This document shows, piece by piece, positions 45,061 through 54,067 of a stretch of DNA of 64,000 bases. Below the pieces are notes generated by a model that saw only the letters and a list, made by a program, of their open reading frames with translations, had not been told where the DNA came from and did not search any database. The stretch covers positions 62,001 through 126,000 of the forward strand of contig WGMG01000011.1 in the NCBI GenBank assembly GCA_016125185.1. Reading direction: 5' to 3'. The DNA comes from Armatimonadota bacterium. GTDB taxonomy: Bacteria > Armatimonadota > Fimbriimonadia > Fimbriimonadales > Fimbriimonadaceae. The translations under genes and the position numbers were made by a program. How positions within the stretch are numbered: the stretch's first letter is position 1; each line of letters starts with the position of its first letter.

Positions 45061-45849
45061 CTATTTATCTCGTTTTCGTCGAAGAAGAGCGAGCGCGCCG
45101 AAGCCGAGAACGGCCAGTGAAGCCGGTTCGGGAACCGCACTGCCGAGGTCAAACTCGCCGCCGAGGGTGTTGGCCACCACCATGTCACCGAAGATGACGG
45201 TATCCAGATGAGTACCGCTCGTGGTGTACTCGTCGAATTGGCCTTGGTGCTGTTGCGATCCGACCCACAGGGTGCCGGTCGAGTAATCCATCGCCAGCGC
45301 TGTCAGGTTTGTGAAGCCGGTATCGAAGCTGCCGAGCAACTGGCCGCCCATCGTGTAGTGCTCGATCATGCCACCGTTCCACTGGCTGACGTACAAACCG
45401 CCCGAACCATCGTAGGTGATGCCGAGGTACTCGCCGCTCCCGCCGCTTCCCAGCGTGAACATCGTCTGTTCGCCCTGCCAATTGCGGTCGTAAGACAGAA
45501 CGCGGCTGGAGTCCCAGTCGATGGTGTAGTTGCTGCGTCCGTCGGTGGTGCCGTCGAAGATTCCAGACCAAGTACCGCTATAGCTGGTTCCGGTGGGGCT
45601 CAGGCCTAGGGTGTACTGCTTTCCATCGCCCGAGTTTCGGAACTGAGTCGTGCGAATATCGCCATCCACCGCAAGGTTGAACTCGCCATTGGTAACGGTC
45701 GGAGCCGAGGCGTCCGAAGTGCCCTGGATCGTCCAGAGATTGTTTCCGGCCCCAAGGTAGTAAGTCGAGTTCGGACCCATTTGCCCGAAAGATGTCGAAG
45801 TCGCGAGGATTCCTCCGGCAACAAAAAGAAGGTTAAGGTGTTTATTCAT
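45061..45849 (-). CDS. PEP-CTERM sorted exoprotein with propeller-like domain
   Basis: 262 residues. Signal peptide MNKHLNLLFVAGGILATSTS. The C-terminus AVPEPASLAVLGFGALALLR followed by RKRDK is a textbook PEP-CTERM signal: P-E-P, transmembrane helix, basic tail, recognised by an exosortase. The mature domain has aromatic repeat blocks (LWTIQGTSDASA, YLGITYDGSGGLYVSQW, LTALAMDYSTGTLWVG) like a beta-propeller. It should be exported and processed into the extracellular matrix. No exosortase gene is in the window. Confidence 0.9.
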   Translation of the reverse strand: MNKHLNLLFVAGGILATSTSFGQMGPNSTYYLGAGNNLWTIQGTSDASAPTVTNGEFNLAVDGDIRTTQFRNSGDGKQYTLGLSPTGTSYSGTWSGIFDGTTDGRSNYTIDWDSSRVLSYDRNWQGEQTMFTLGSGGSGEYLGITYDGSGGLYVSQWNGGMIEHYTMGGQLLGSFDTGFTNLTALAMDYSTGTLWVGSQQHQGQFDEYTTSGTHLDTVIFGDMVVANTLGGEFDLGSAVPEPASLAVLGFGALALLRRKRDK

Positions 45850-45967
45850 ATTGGAAACCCCAAAAACGCCAGTATAAACCCGGGGCAGTATTTCTCCAAG
45901 CGATCTGAGAATTCACAATGCATGACCAGCAATTTTGCTGGTCCGTTGGTCCCGATTTGAACCTGGA

Positions 45968-46819
45968 TCAGTAGACCCAGGTCGCGAGCTTGTCTGAATC
46001 TGTTGTACCGTTGGTTAGCTGGACCGGATTAGAGCCGTCGGCATTGCATCGCCACACCTGGCGCGTGCCGTTTGCCGTGTAGTAGTAAATGCCCAGTCCA
46101 TCGACATCGAACGATCCATGGAATTTGTCGGTTGCGTCGGTCGTCAGTTGCGTGACGTTGGCACCGGTCAGATCCATTTGGTAGATTTGGTACGTGCCAC
46201 CACGATTGGATTCGAAGATGATGTGGGTTCCATCGGGGCTGAAGGCGGGCGTGATGTCATCGGCCGAGTTATTCGTCAAACGTGTCAGATTCAACCCGTT
46301 GAAGTTGACCATATAGACTTCGTCGTTGCCGTCGCGGTTGGACGTAAAAACGACCTTGGTTCCATCCAGGCTAATTGCGGGGAAGGAGTCGTTGGCCGTC
46401 GAGTTGCTCACGTTGGTTTGACCCGATCCCGTGCCTGACATCGTGTAGATTTCATTATTGCCGTCTCGGCTAGAGACGAAGGCGATGGCGTCGCCGCCGG
46501 GGTTCACGCAAGGGCGGAAGTCTTGGGTCGATGAGGTCAGGCTGATGCCGACACCATTGACGATCTTCACGATATTGCCGTTGCTGTCGCTGGAATAGTT
46601 GTCGTAAATCTGATCCATGCTCGACTCGAATTGAGCCACGGTGCCAGGGACATCGACGATCGTGCCGCCCTCCTTCGGAATCCGGTGAATGAGGGAGGAG
46701 CCAACGACGTTGGTGTTGTTGTAGTACAGCAGGCCAGGCTCGGTGACCGAGGACCCTCCGCCGCCGCAGGCGACGCAGACGAGGACGAGAGCGATGAGAT
46801 ACGGAGACGGCTTTGTCAT
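45968..46819 (-). CDS. TolB-like WD40/PD40 beta-propeller lipoprotein
   Basis: 283 residues from ATG 46819, giving signal MTKPSPYLIALVLVCVACGG (lipobox V-A-C) and a GGGG linker. At least four PD40 repeats with the D-G-x-x-I-x-F-x-S-x-R-D-G pattern: NPGGDAIAFVSSRDGNNEIY, SLDGTKVVFTSNRDGNDEVY, SPDGTHIIFESNRGGTYQIY, DVDGLGIYYYTANGTRQVW. A surface or periplasmic propeller; it is not the Tol-system TolB itself because no tol genes are near. Between the PEP-CTERM gene and GH51 on one strand. Confidence 0.88.
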   Translation of the reverse strand: MTKPSPYLIALVLVCVACGGGGSSVTEPGLLYYNNTNVVGSSLIHRIPKEGGTIVDVPGTVAQFESSMDQIYDNYSSDSNGNIVKIVNGVGISLTSSTQDFRPCVNPGGDAIAFVSSRDGNNEIYTMSGTGSGQTNVSNSTANDSFPAISLDGTKVVFTSNRDGNDEVYMVNFNGLNLTRLTNNSADDITPAFSPDGTHIIFESNRGGTYQIYQMDLTGANVTQLTTDATDKFHGSFDVDGLGIYYYTANGTRQVWRCNADGSNPVQLTNGTTDSDKLATWVY

Positions 46820-46872
46820 TGGTAAACCCCTAGTTGTTACCATCGTACTTGAAGCCGCCTCGCACATTCAAT

Positions 46873-46904
46873 CCAGGTAGGACCGTGGGCCCGTGCCTAC
46901 CTGG
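46873..46904 (-). terminator. Hairpin spanning the GH51 stop codon
   Basis: CCAGGTAGG (46873-46881) and CCTACCTGG (46896-46904) form a 9-bp perfect stem whose right arm contains the minus-strand stop codon of GH51. No T run follows, so it may be a processing or stability element rather than a classic terminator. Confidence 0.5.
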
Positions 46905-48849
46905 TTTCGATCTTGAGAACGGTGATGGAGTACGGGGGGAAGGACCGAGTGAACTTCGACCCGAGACCGGAGATCGTCGTCGTTTCCGGTGCGACCTTCT
47001 TTGGATCGGCGATCGAATTCATGTCCTTCGGGTCAGCGCCCGCAAGTTGAATCTGCGTTCCCGATGACCGAACGTTCGAGATTCCCTTGAGGTCGAAATC
47101 GACGGTCTGCGACGTGGACTGCGGGTTGACGACCTTCAGGTAGATCGTGCCTGTCTTGCTGTCCATCGTGGCGACGTGGAACAGAGCGGGGATGGTTTGC
47201 TTGCCGTTGCTTTGGGTTGGCACGCCGGAGTCGGTCGAGACGATCGTCTTGTCGCCGAGGTTCTCGCCGAACATCTGCTGGGCATAGTATGAAGGCGAAC
47301 CAAAGCTGGTGAGGCCATCGTAGCCAATCAGGTTCACTGCCCACTGGCGTCCACCGGGATTCACGTTCACCAGCAACGGCGCGTAGCAGGACATCTCGAC
47401 GATGTCCGAATTTCGCTCCATGCCCGTCATGAAGGCGGCGTCGGCGAGCGCACAGTTCAAATTTGGGGTCGGTCCCTTTTGCCCCGCGTTCGTCCACGGT
47501 TCGGGAACGTCCTGCGAGGCCCATTCACCCACAAAAATCCGCGGTCCTCGGCGGCTATAGTCGTCGTACTTGCTGGCCATCGCCATCATGTCCCAAGTGC
47601 TGGCATAGTAGTGCTCGTCAACCAGATCGGGTCGCCGGATGTTGATGGGGAACTTGACCCCAAGCCAGTCCTTGCCGCCCGTCGTCGAGATGACCTTGAT
47701 CTTGGGATATTTCTTCTTGATGGCGTCGTAAAACTGGGCAAAGCGGCCTTCGTAGCTACCGGTTTCGTCGAACCCGTCTTCGTTGCCCACTTCGACGTAT
47801 TGCAAATCGAAGGGCTTGGGATGTCCGTCCTTGGCGCGCCGGGCTCCCCATTTGGTGCTCGTGCTTCCCGTCAGATATTCGATTTCATTGAGGGCGTCCT
47901 CTACAAAGCCTTGCAACTCGGGACCGGCTTCGATGACGTCGCGACGGAGGACGTAACCGGCGAAGACCGCCAACACCGGCTTGGCGTTCATGTCTTCGAT
48001 CCAGTTCATGTACTCCAGCAAACCGAGACCGTCCGACGAGCGATAGCCCCATGGGCACTGGTGTCCGGGCCGATCTTCGAGCGGGCCCAGCGTGTTCTTC
48101 CAGTCGAATCGCTCCTTGAATAGGTTGCCCTCCAGGTAGTTGCCGCCGGGGAAGCGAAGGAACTTCGGCTGCATGTCCTTCAACAGCTTCAAGAGGTCGG
48201 GGCGAGTTCCGTTCGGACGGTTGTTGGTGGTGGGCGGGAAAAGGGAAACGAGGCTCAGCCAAACGGGGCCGCCCTTGGCGCGAACGACGAATCGGGCGTC
48301 CGCCGTTTTGGGAGACGACGCTTTCGTGGTCAATGTGAGTTCATATTTCTTCCACTTGGAGACTACGCCGCTCACCGTGCCCTTCGCATAGATTTCCTTT
48401 CCGTCGGCGCTTTCTATCGAAACCTCGATGTCCTCGCTGGTGGCGGCGCGGGCAAAGAGCGAAACGCGGTAATCGGTGATTGGCCAGACGGGGATGCCCC
48501 AGTAGCCGTCGTTGGCGACGCCAAGCGTGCCGTCGCCTTCCATCTTGAGGCTAACGCCAAGGGCCGGTGTCGGGGCGGTGTCGTGGTCGAGCGACAGCTT
48601 GGTGTTACCTTCCGGCGTCCAATGCGGGATGGTGCGCGGGTTGTCTTTGAACGCCCGGTTCTGGATCAGTTCAGCGTAGAGTCCGCCGTCGTACGAGTGG
48701 TTGATCTCCTCCGTCATCAGACCGTAAAGCATTGGGCTGACCTTATGGCCCGGCTTGGTCAGATCGAGCGTGATCGAGGTCTGAGCGGGCACCGTCGCGG
48801 CAAGAAAGGCGGCCGCCATCGACAATGATTTCAGCTTGAGGGAGATCAT
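46897..48849 (-). CDS. GH51 alpha-L-arabinofuranosidase
   Basis: 650 residues with signal peptide MISLKLKSLSMAAAFLAATV. GH51 start block SPMLYGLMTEEINHSYDGGL, YAELIQNRAFKDN; a carbohydrate-binding-like insertion (about 100-205); the barrel with FLRFPGGNYLEGN, acid/base Glu in YVEVGNEDG (about E357) and nucleophile Glu in LVDEHYY (about E412); and a C-terminal beta domain. It releases terminal L-arabinofuranose from arabinan or arabinoxylan, outside the cytoplasm. The GH43 genes nearby would supply debranched chains. Confidence 0.93.
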   Translation of the reverse strand: MISLKLKSLSMAAAFLAATVPAQTSITLDLTKPGHKVSPMLYGLMTEEINHSYDGGLYAELIQNRAFKDNPRTIPHWTPEGNTKLSLDHDTAPTPALGVSLKMEGDGTLGVANDGYWGIPVWPITDYRVSLFARAATSEDIEVSIESADGKEIYAKGTVSGVVSKWKKYELTLTTKASSPKTADARFVVRAKGGPVWLSLVSLFPPTTNNRPNGTRPDLLKLLKDMQPKFLRFPGGNYLEGNLFKERFDWKNTLGPLEDRPGHQCPWGYRSSDGLGLLEYMNWIEDMNAKPVLAVFAGYVLRRDVIEAGPELQGFVEDALNEIEYLTGSTSTKWGARRAKDGHPKPFDLQYVEVGNEDGFDETGSYEGRFAQFYDAIKKKYPKIKVISTTGGKDWLGVKFPINIRRPDLVDEHYYASTWDMMAMASKYDDYSRRGPRIFVGEWASQDVPEPWTNAGQKGPTPNLNCALADAAFMTGMERNSDIVEMSCYAPLLVNVNPGGRQWAVNLIGYDGLTSFGSPSYYAQQMFGENLGDKTIVSTDSGVPTQSNGKQTIPALFHVATMDSKTGTIYLKVVNPQSTSQTVDFDLKGISNVRSSGTQIQLAGADPKDMNSIADPKKVAPETTTISGLGSKFTRSFPPYSITVLKIETR

Positions 48850-48949
48850 GGACGGATATTACCATTCTCGTTTAGCAATATCCTGTCGTCTGCATTAGGG
48901 CTATTGATAGAACGCTTGGCCATGAAGGCGTACAATCTTGACTCTAGTT

Positions 48950-49912
48950 ATGTTGTCGCCCGATCTTGCCCGCCGCTTTTCTAACTCGACCCTTGGTCAT
49001 GTTGGGCGAAAGTATCCGTACCATATGAGCCACCTCTTTTATGGCCCGGAAACCTTAACGCCATCTGAGCGACATCCGATCTTTTACGGCAGCTTTGACT
49101 GGCATAGTTGCGTCCATGGGTGGTGGCAGCTTTTTCGAATCGCCCGGCTGCAGCCTGCCCTTTCCCACGAAATTTATGATCGAGCGGTGACAGTCTTTAC
49201 GGCGGACGCTGTTCGGGGCGAGGTCGAATATCTGACCAAAAATCCGTCATTCGAGCGGCCGTATGGTTGGGGGTGGCTGTTGGCGCTTCATCAGGAGATG
49301 TGGCTCCAGACGACCGACGGCGCATCCACACTCGAACCGCTGGCCCGGCTCATCGCCGATCTTTTGAAGGACTACCTGCCGCGCCTCACCTATCCGATCC
49401 GAGCGGGCACGCATGCCAACACCGCCTTCGCGCTGATCCATGCGCGGCGCTGGTTTCATGTCTTTGATTCAGATGGACACGAGCTTGTCGTCGACTGGGC
49501 AAAGAGTCGATTTGGCAACGATTCGGCGGCGCCTTGGCTGGAGCCGAGCGGCGAGGACTTCTTGTCACCGACCCTCACCGAAGCGGTTCTGATGGCGGAG
49601 ATTTTGCCTCCTGGCGAGTTTGTTAAATGGTTCGAGCACTTTCTGCCGAACTTGCCCGACAATCTTCTAGCTCCAGTCGATGTTTCGGATCGGACGGATG
49701 GGCGGATCGGACATCTCGACGGGCTCAACCTTAGTCGGGCTTGGTGCTGGCGGATTTTGGGGCTCCATATGCCCGCCATTCGCGAGCTGACAGACAAGGC
49801 GTTTCTGTCGCAGATGGACGCGGCCCTGCCGCACCTGGAGGCCAACTACATGAGCGAGCACTGGCTGTGCTCGTTCGCTTTGCTGGCGCTCACCGATAGC
49901 GGTAAAGCTTGA
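48950..49912 (+). CDS. DUF2891 family protein
   Basis: 320 residues from ATG 48950 (a TTG four codons earlier is in frame). HPIFYGSFDWHSCVHGWWQL, RPYGWGWLLALHQEM, RAGTHANTAFAL and APWLEPSGEDFLSPTLTEAV are the conserved blocks of DUF2891, predicted all-helical toroid with conserved H, D, W and E residues, suggesting an enzyme of unknown reaction. No signal peptide. It is the only plus-strand gene of this cluster; its end overlaps the convergent GH35-like gene by 23 bp. Confidence 0.85.
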   Translation: MLSPDLARRFSNSTLGHVGRKYPYHMSHLFYGPETLTPSERHPIFYGSFDWHSCVHGWWQLFRIARLQPALSHEIYDRAVTVFTADAVRGEVEYLTKNPSFERPYGWGWLLALHQEMWLQTTDGASTLEPLARLIADLLKDYLPRLTYPIRAGTHANTAFALIHARRWFHVFDSDGHELVVDWAKSRFGNDSAAPWLEPSGEDFLSPTLTEAVLMAEILPPGEFVKWFEHFLPNLPDNLLAPVDVSDRTDGRIGHLDGLNLSRAWCWRILGLHMPAIRELTDKAFLSQMDAALPHLEANYMSEHWLCSFALLALTDSGKA

Positions 49913-51578
49913 CGCGCTGGACCTTCCAACTGCCGTCGTAGAGGTGGATGTGCCGGCCTTGGTGGGTTTCGTCCCCGTTGAGCCAGCGTCCACCGACCCA
50001 TTGGCCCTGGTCATCGAAGGTTCCTTCTTGAACCGAGTCGATGCCAACCTTGCCTTGGCCATCGGACGGCGCAAAAGTGACGACGACGCCCTTTCCGATC
50101 ACAAGGAATTCATCGGTGCCGGTCTGAAGGATCATGGCAGAGCCTTCGGCGACGCCAGGAGGAGTCTCCCAACGGCCAACCCCAAGCGTTGGAAGGTTGG
50201 TCGTTGTGCCTTCGGGCGCGGCGGGGGTTTTGTCGAAGTTGGCTTCGAAGACGATTCCGTCGAGCTCGGCTCGTTCAGGCTTGCCATCGGACTTCCAGTC
50301 GAAATCGACATGCGGCGTCAGGCCGATGATCCGGTTCGTAGCTTGACATTCCAAGACCGTCGGGGCGATCTTTGAGAGGATGCCGTAGCATTCGGTGATG
50401 CTTCGCGCTTTGTCGCCAGATTGGTTCTCGATGGAGAACGGACCGACGCCGATGGCGTGGTGCTTGGCGTAGGCGTACAGGGCGTTGGCGGCGGCGCGAG
50501 TCGAAGGCGCGATTTCGGGGATGAAGAGCGAGTTTCCGCTTCGCATGTAGCGGGCCGACCACTCGGGGAAGTTTGAGAAGTAGACGTCGGGAGAGAGCAG
50601 ATCGAGGTGCGGAGCGGCGGTCTGCCAAAGCTCGATGAGGTGGGGAAGCGGACCTCCGCTCGGATACTGGCCGGGCTTGTAGCCAGGGCGAATGAGGGCG
50701 GCGTTGGCATACATCGGGATGTCGTAGGCGGTTTTTCCGGCCTTGGCGACATGGTCGGTGTAGGATGCGACTTGCCAGGCGGTGAAGATTTCGTCGGCTT
50801 CGGGACCGGTGCCGAAGACCTCGGCCCAGGTTCCGGCGGCGCGCTTTCCGGCGGCTTCCCAGATGGCTTGAACCTCGGGACCGAGTTCGCCTTTTTCCAG
50901 CTTCATCGTAAGGACGGACGGCACTTTGGCCTGGTAGATGGCTTCGGATTCGGGAGAGTGGTCGCGGGCGTCGGGGATCATGCCGATCTCGTTTTCGACC
51001 TGCGCCATCACGACGGTCTGCTCTTTCGAGTCGAAGTTGCGGGTCCAGGCGAGCAGGGAGGCAAAGGTCTTGGCGTCGGCGTTCCGACATTGGGCGCTGG
51101 CGGGGGACACGATCTCTTGCGCTTCGCCGTTGGCGAGGCGAACCCGCGGGAATCGCTTGGTGTCGCGCTTGACCCAGCTTGGCGCGTAGCAAGACATGCT
51201 GTTTTTCCAGGTCCCAAACCAGAGGTAGACCAGCTTGAGGTCATGCTTTCGGGCGAGTTCGATCGCGCCTTTGACCAAGCTGAAGTCGGGCTTTCCTTCT
51301 TCCGGCTCGATGCGGTCCCAGTACACCGGAAGCATGACAGTGTTGAGGTTCATGCCGTGGAGCTTGGCAAAGATGCCGTCGAGTTGCTTGAGGTCAGATG
51401 CGTTGGAGTTTCCGAGTTCGCCGCCTAGGATCAGGAACGGCTTGGAGTTCACGATAAGCTGCTTCGTCGCTCCGGCTTGGCGAAGGTGCGGAATGTTGGT
51501 CATGGTCGATTGGCCCCACGCGGTTGTGGCTGAAAGAGTCATCGTTAACCAGCAAATCAATCTCAGCGGCGAGCTCAT
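49890..51578 (-). CDS. GH35/GH42-like beta-galactosidase with DUF5597-type C-terminus
   Basis: 562 residues from ATG 51578, signal peptide MSSPLRLICWLTMTLSATTA. TIM barrel: PFLILGGELGNSNASDLKQL, LNTVMLPVYWDRIEPEEGKP, WFGTWKNSMSCYAPSWVKRD, and acid/base V-V-M-A-Q-V-E-N-E-I-G near residue 190; a second Glu in LFIPEIAPSTRAAANAL fits the nucleophile. The last 170 residues (EFLVIGKGVVVTFAPSDGQG) are the beta-rich DUF5597-like end. Expected to remove beta-galactosyl residues from plant glycans in the periplasm. Confidence 0.88.
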   Translation of the reverse strand: MSSPLRLICWLTMTLSATTAWGQSTMTNIPHLRQAGATKQLIVNSKPFLILGGELGNSNASDLKQLDGIFAKLHGMNLNTVMLPVYWDRIEPEEGKPDFSLVKGAIELARKHDLKLVYLWFGTWKNSMSCYAPSWVKRDTKRFPRVRLANGEAQEIVSPASAQCRNADAKTFASLLAWTRNFDSKEQTVVMAQVENEIGMIPDARDHSPESEAIYQAKVPSVLTMKLEKGELGPEVQAIWEAAGKRAAGTWAEVFGTGPEADEIFTAWQVASYTDHVAKAGKTAYDIPMYANAALIRPGYKPGQYPSGGPLPHLIELWQTAAPHLDLLSPDVYFSNFPEWSARYMRSGNSLFIPEIAPSTRAAANALYAYAKHHAIGVGPFSIENQSGDKARSITECYGILSKIAPTVLECQATNRIIGLTPHVDFDWKSDGKPERAELDGIVFEANFDKTPAAPEGTTTNLPTLGVGRWETPPGVAEGSAMILQTGTDEFLVIGKGVVVTFAPSDGQGKVGIDSVQEGTFDDQGQWVGGRWLNGDETHQGRHIHLYDGSWKVQRVKLYRYR

Positions 51579-51611
51579 TCGACCGCAGGTTACCATGACC
51601 GCAGGACGAGG

Positions 51612-53096
51612 CTAGAGTCCGCCGCGGCGAGAGCCGAGGTGGGTACGGATTGCGGCGCCGATGGTTTGCCGCATCTCTTCGGCGTCCTTCGCATCGACAT
51701 CGACGACGTGGACCGAGTGTCCTCCCATCGCCGCGCTCACAGCCGTGACCGAAGCTAGCCCTCGCATTCGCTGAAACCAAGTGGCGCGGATTGAATAGTG
51801 CTGGATGCGGTCGAAGGGGATGATGGTCGCCTGCTTGCGCAGGACGCCTCGCCGCGCGGCTAGGATGTCGTTGGTCCAAGAGTAGCCAACGTACCGGTAG
51901 TTGATGATAGCGGCGACGATGCACCAAATGGCGAGGAACGGAGTTAGCCAAAGAGCGTTCCAGTGCAGCCAATATCCGAACGGGAGCGAGAGCATGATGA
52001 CCCAGGTGATGAAGTGCTGCCACGCAAATCGCGCGATGCTTTTTGGGCTGATGCGCCGCCACCGCAACGCCTCGAATTCGAACTCGGGGAGGAGCAGTTT
52101 ACCGATGGAAGCAGCCCCGTTTTCGGGAATGATCGGGCAAATCTTGTTAGCCGAAGCGACGTCTTTGGTGTCGAACGACCCGGCGGTGTCGGCGTACAGT
52201 TCGCAGTAACCGAAGAGGCGGTACAGCATCGGTTCGACGACGCGAACAACCTGGATCCTACCAACAGGCACGATGTTTCGGAACTGGGTGATGAGCCCAT
52301 GGGTGAGCAGGAGACCCCGTTCATGCTTCTCGATACGGAAGCCGTAGTAACGGGTCGCGGAGATAACGATGGAGAGAATCCAGCCGATGACGAAAAGGCC
52401 GACAAAGGTAAGCGCGCCGAGCAGAGCGCCCATGACCGGATTTTGACGGGACAGCCAGTGAAAGAAGGGCGAGATGATCTTGCCGGAGCCTTCGAATTGG
52501 AATACGGCGACAATACTGCCGATGACATAGGCGGCGCGGTTACCCAGTGCCCCGGCGAGAAGGACCTGTCGAGGGCTGAGCTCGTACAGCGTCTCGGCTT
52601 TGGCGGCTGCGGATTCTTCTTCGGCTGGATGGCCGCCGCTACGTTTGAGGAGGGCAGATTGAAGGCTATTTGCGTCTTCGACGGAGAGCGCGCTCAGTTC
52701 GCCTTCGGCCTTGGCCCCGGCGGCGGTTTCGACTTTGATAGCGGCCGCGCCGAGGAAACGATGCCAGATGGTTCGTTCGATGTTGACGTTCTGGATGCGT
52801 GCCAGGGGGATGGTTCGCCGCTTTCGCCAGATGAAACCGGTCGAGATCACCAGCGCTTCGTTCTCGATGAAGAAGGTGGTCGAGAAGTAGTGCATGACCG
52901 TGCTGATGATGGAGATGGCGCCGACGGCGGCAACGGTAATCGCGACTTTGAGCGCCAAGTCGGTTTCGGATGAATGGCGGCCCGAAACGAAAATGGCGAC
53001 GATGGGTGCGGCTAGCGACTTGATGGTCGAGACGAAGTAGGAGCCGAATTTGATGATGACGGCGGCGTAGTGCAGGCGACGCGGCTGGTCAAACAT
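51612..53096 (-). CDS. Membrane protein with two bacterial PH domains (YdbT-like)
   Basis: 494 residues. Several hydrophobic segments (IVAIFVSGRH, VAITVAAVGAISIISTVMHY, GALLGALTFVGLFVIGWILS, FITWVIMLSLPFGYW, LTPFLAIWCIVAAII) alternate with bPH2 blocks: ISTGFIWRKRRTIPLARIQN then VNIERTIWHRFLGAAAIKVE, and RRGVLRKQATIIPFDRIQHY. This is the layout of YdbT, the partner of YdbS. The upstream gene encodes the single-domain partner and overlaps by 8 bp. Envelope role; mechanism unknown. Confidence 0.88.
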   Translation of the reverse strand: MFDQPRRLHYAAVIIKFGSYFVSTIKSLAAPIVAIFVSGRHSSETDLALKVAITVAAVGAISIISTVMHYFSTTFFIENEALVISTGFIWRKRRTIPLARIQNVNIERTIWHRFLGAAAIKVETAAGAKAEGELSALSVEDANSLQSALLKRSGGHPAEEESAAAKAETLYELSPRQVLLAGALGNRAAYVIGSIVAVFQFEGSGKIISPFFHWLSRQNPVMGALLGALTFVGLFVIGWILSIVISATRYYGFRIEKHERGLLLTHGLITQFRNIVPVGRIQVVRVVEPMLYRLFGYCELYADTAGSFDTKDVASANKICPIIPENGAASIGKLLLPEFEFEALRWRRISPKSIARFAWQHFITWVIMLSLPFGYWLHWNALWLTPFLAIWCIVAAIINYRYVGYSWTNDILAARRGVLRKQATIIPFDRIQHYSIRATWFQRMRGLASVTAVSAAMGGHSVHVVDVDAKDAEEMRQTIGAAIRTHLGSRRGGL

Positions 53097-53589
53097 GGTC
53101 GGCCTGAGTCTCCACCAGCATCTTTCGCAACTCTTCAGCCTCGTCCGGAGTCAAACCCGGAATCTCGCCCACCGAGCCGTGAGCTCCCGCCACGTAAAGA
53201 TGGACATGAACCAGACCGAACTTACGGGCGATCGGGCCCGACGTGATGTCGACGTGCTGGACGCGGTCCCTGGGTACGAAGCGCTGGATTTGGTTCCAGA
53301 TGCCGTGGCGAAGGATGACCTCTTGATCCGTGATTTCGTACCGCCAGACCTCCCATTGCCGTTTGACCAGGCTGGCCGAAAGGACTCCGATTCCAAGCCA
53401 AAACAACGGCATCGCAATGGGAAACGACCAGGGGAGGATGTCGCCTTTGATCAGCCCCCACTCGACCGCCGACGTGATGACGGCGATGATGGCGTAGGAG
53501 ATGAGATTCGAGAAAAGCCACACCTTACGAATAGCGGGGTGGATTGGCTGAGGGCCGTTGGTGGTTTGGCGTGGCGTTGGCGATTCCAT
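53089..53589 (-). CDS. Membrane protein with one bacterial PH domain (YdbS-like)
   Basis: 166 residues from ATG 53589 (a TTG four codons earlier is in frame). Two N-terminal membrane segments (VWLFSNLISYAIIAVITSAV, FPIAMPLFWLGIGVLSASLV) precede a bPH2 domain: YEITDQEVILRHGIWNQIQR, FVPRDRVQHVDITSGPIARK, FGLVHVHLYVAGA. It is the YdbS half of the YdbS-YdbT pair and is translationally coupled to the larger partner. Confidence 0.88.
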   Translation of the reverse strand: MESPTPRQTTNGPQPIHPAIRKVWLFSNLISYAIIAVITSAVEWGLIKGDILPWSFPIAMPLFWLGIGVLSASLVKRQWEVWRYEITDQEVILRHGIWNQIQRFVPRDRVQHVDITSGPIARKFGLVHVHLYVAGAHGSVGEIPGLTPDEAEELRKMLVETQADHV

Positions 53590-53656
53590 TGGTTCGACCA
53601 ATAATCAGGACGGGGAGTCCGCCCTGTTCGTTGCGTTAGTCGAACCTAAAGACGGG

Positions 53657-54067
53657 CTACTCGGGCAGCTTGAACGTCATCAGGAGGATTCGTTTCCCCT
53701 TGTCCTCGAAGCTCTTAGGGCGCTTGCCGTCGAGGCCGTAGCAGATCGTCAAGACCTTATCTTCGAGCTTGTAGATCGTAGGAATGGTCTTGCCCTTATT
53801 CGGTCCTTCGGTGCCAATGATGTCCATCGCCAACGGTTTGGAGTCTTTGATCTCCTTGAGCTTGCCGACGTCGTGGCCGTGCCCCTCGTCGTAGTCGTAG
53901 GTGTCGTCCTTGATGATCAGGACCATTTTGTCGAGAAGGGATTTCGGGAGGGAAAAATCGCCGAGTTGCCCTGCGGTGGCTTTCCATGTGCCCTGGATTT
54001 TCTTCAGATCGGCTTGGGCCGAGACGGCGAGAGCAAGGCTAATGAGGGTGATAAGGATCGATTTCAT
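53657..54067 (-). CDS. TIGR03067-type secreted protein
   Basis: 136 residues from ATG 54067, overlapping the upstream AraC stop as ATGA. Signal peptide MKSILITLISLALAVSAQA. The core is KKIQGTWKATAGQLG, a lysine-rich MVLIIKDDTYDYD strand, KPLAMDIIGTEGPNKGKTIP and VLTICYGLDGKRPKSF, which is the TIGR03067 lipocalin-like pattern frequent in Planctomycetes. Binding ligand unknown. Coupled to the AraC regulator. Confidence 0.85.
   Translation of the reverse strand: MKSILITLISLALAVSAQADLKKIQGTWKATAGQLGDFSLPKSLLDKMVLIIKDDTYDYDEGHGHDVGKLKEIKDSKPLAMDIIGTEGPNKGKTIPTIYKLEDKVLTICYGLDGKRPKSFEDKGKRILLMTFKLPE

Noticed and set aside
45968-46819. True TolB of the Tol-Pal system
   Set aside because: It has a lipobox and PD40 repeats but no N-terminal TolB domain and no tol/pal neighbours.
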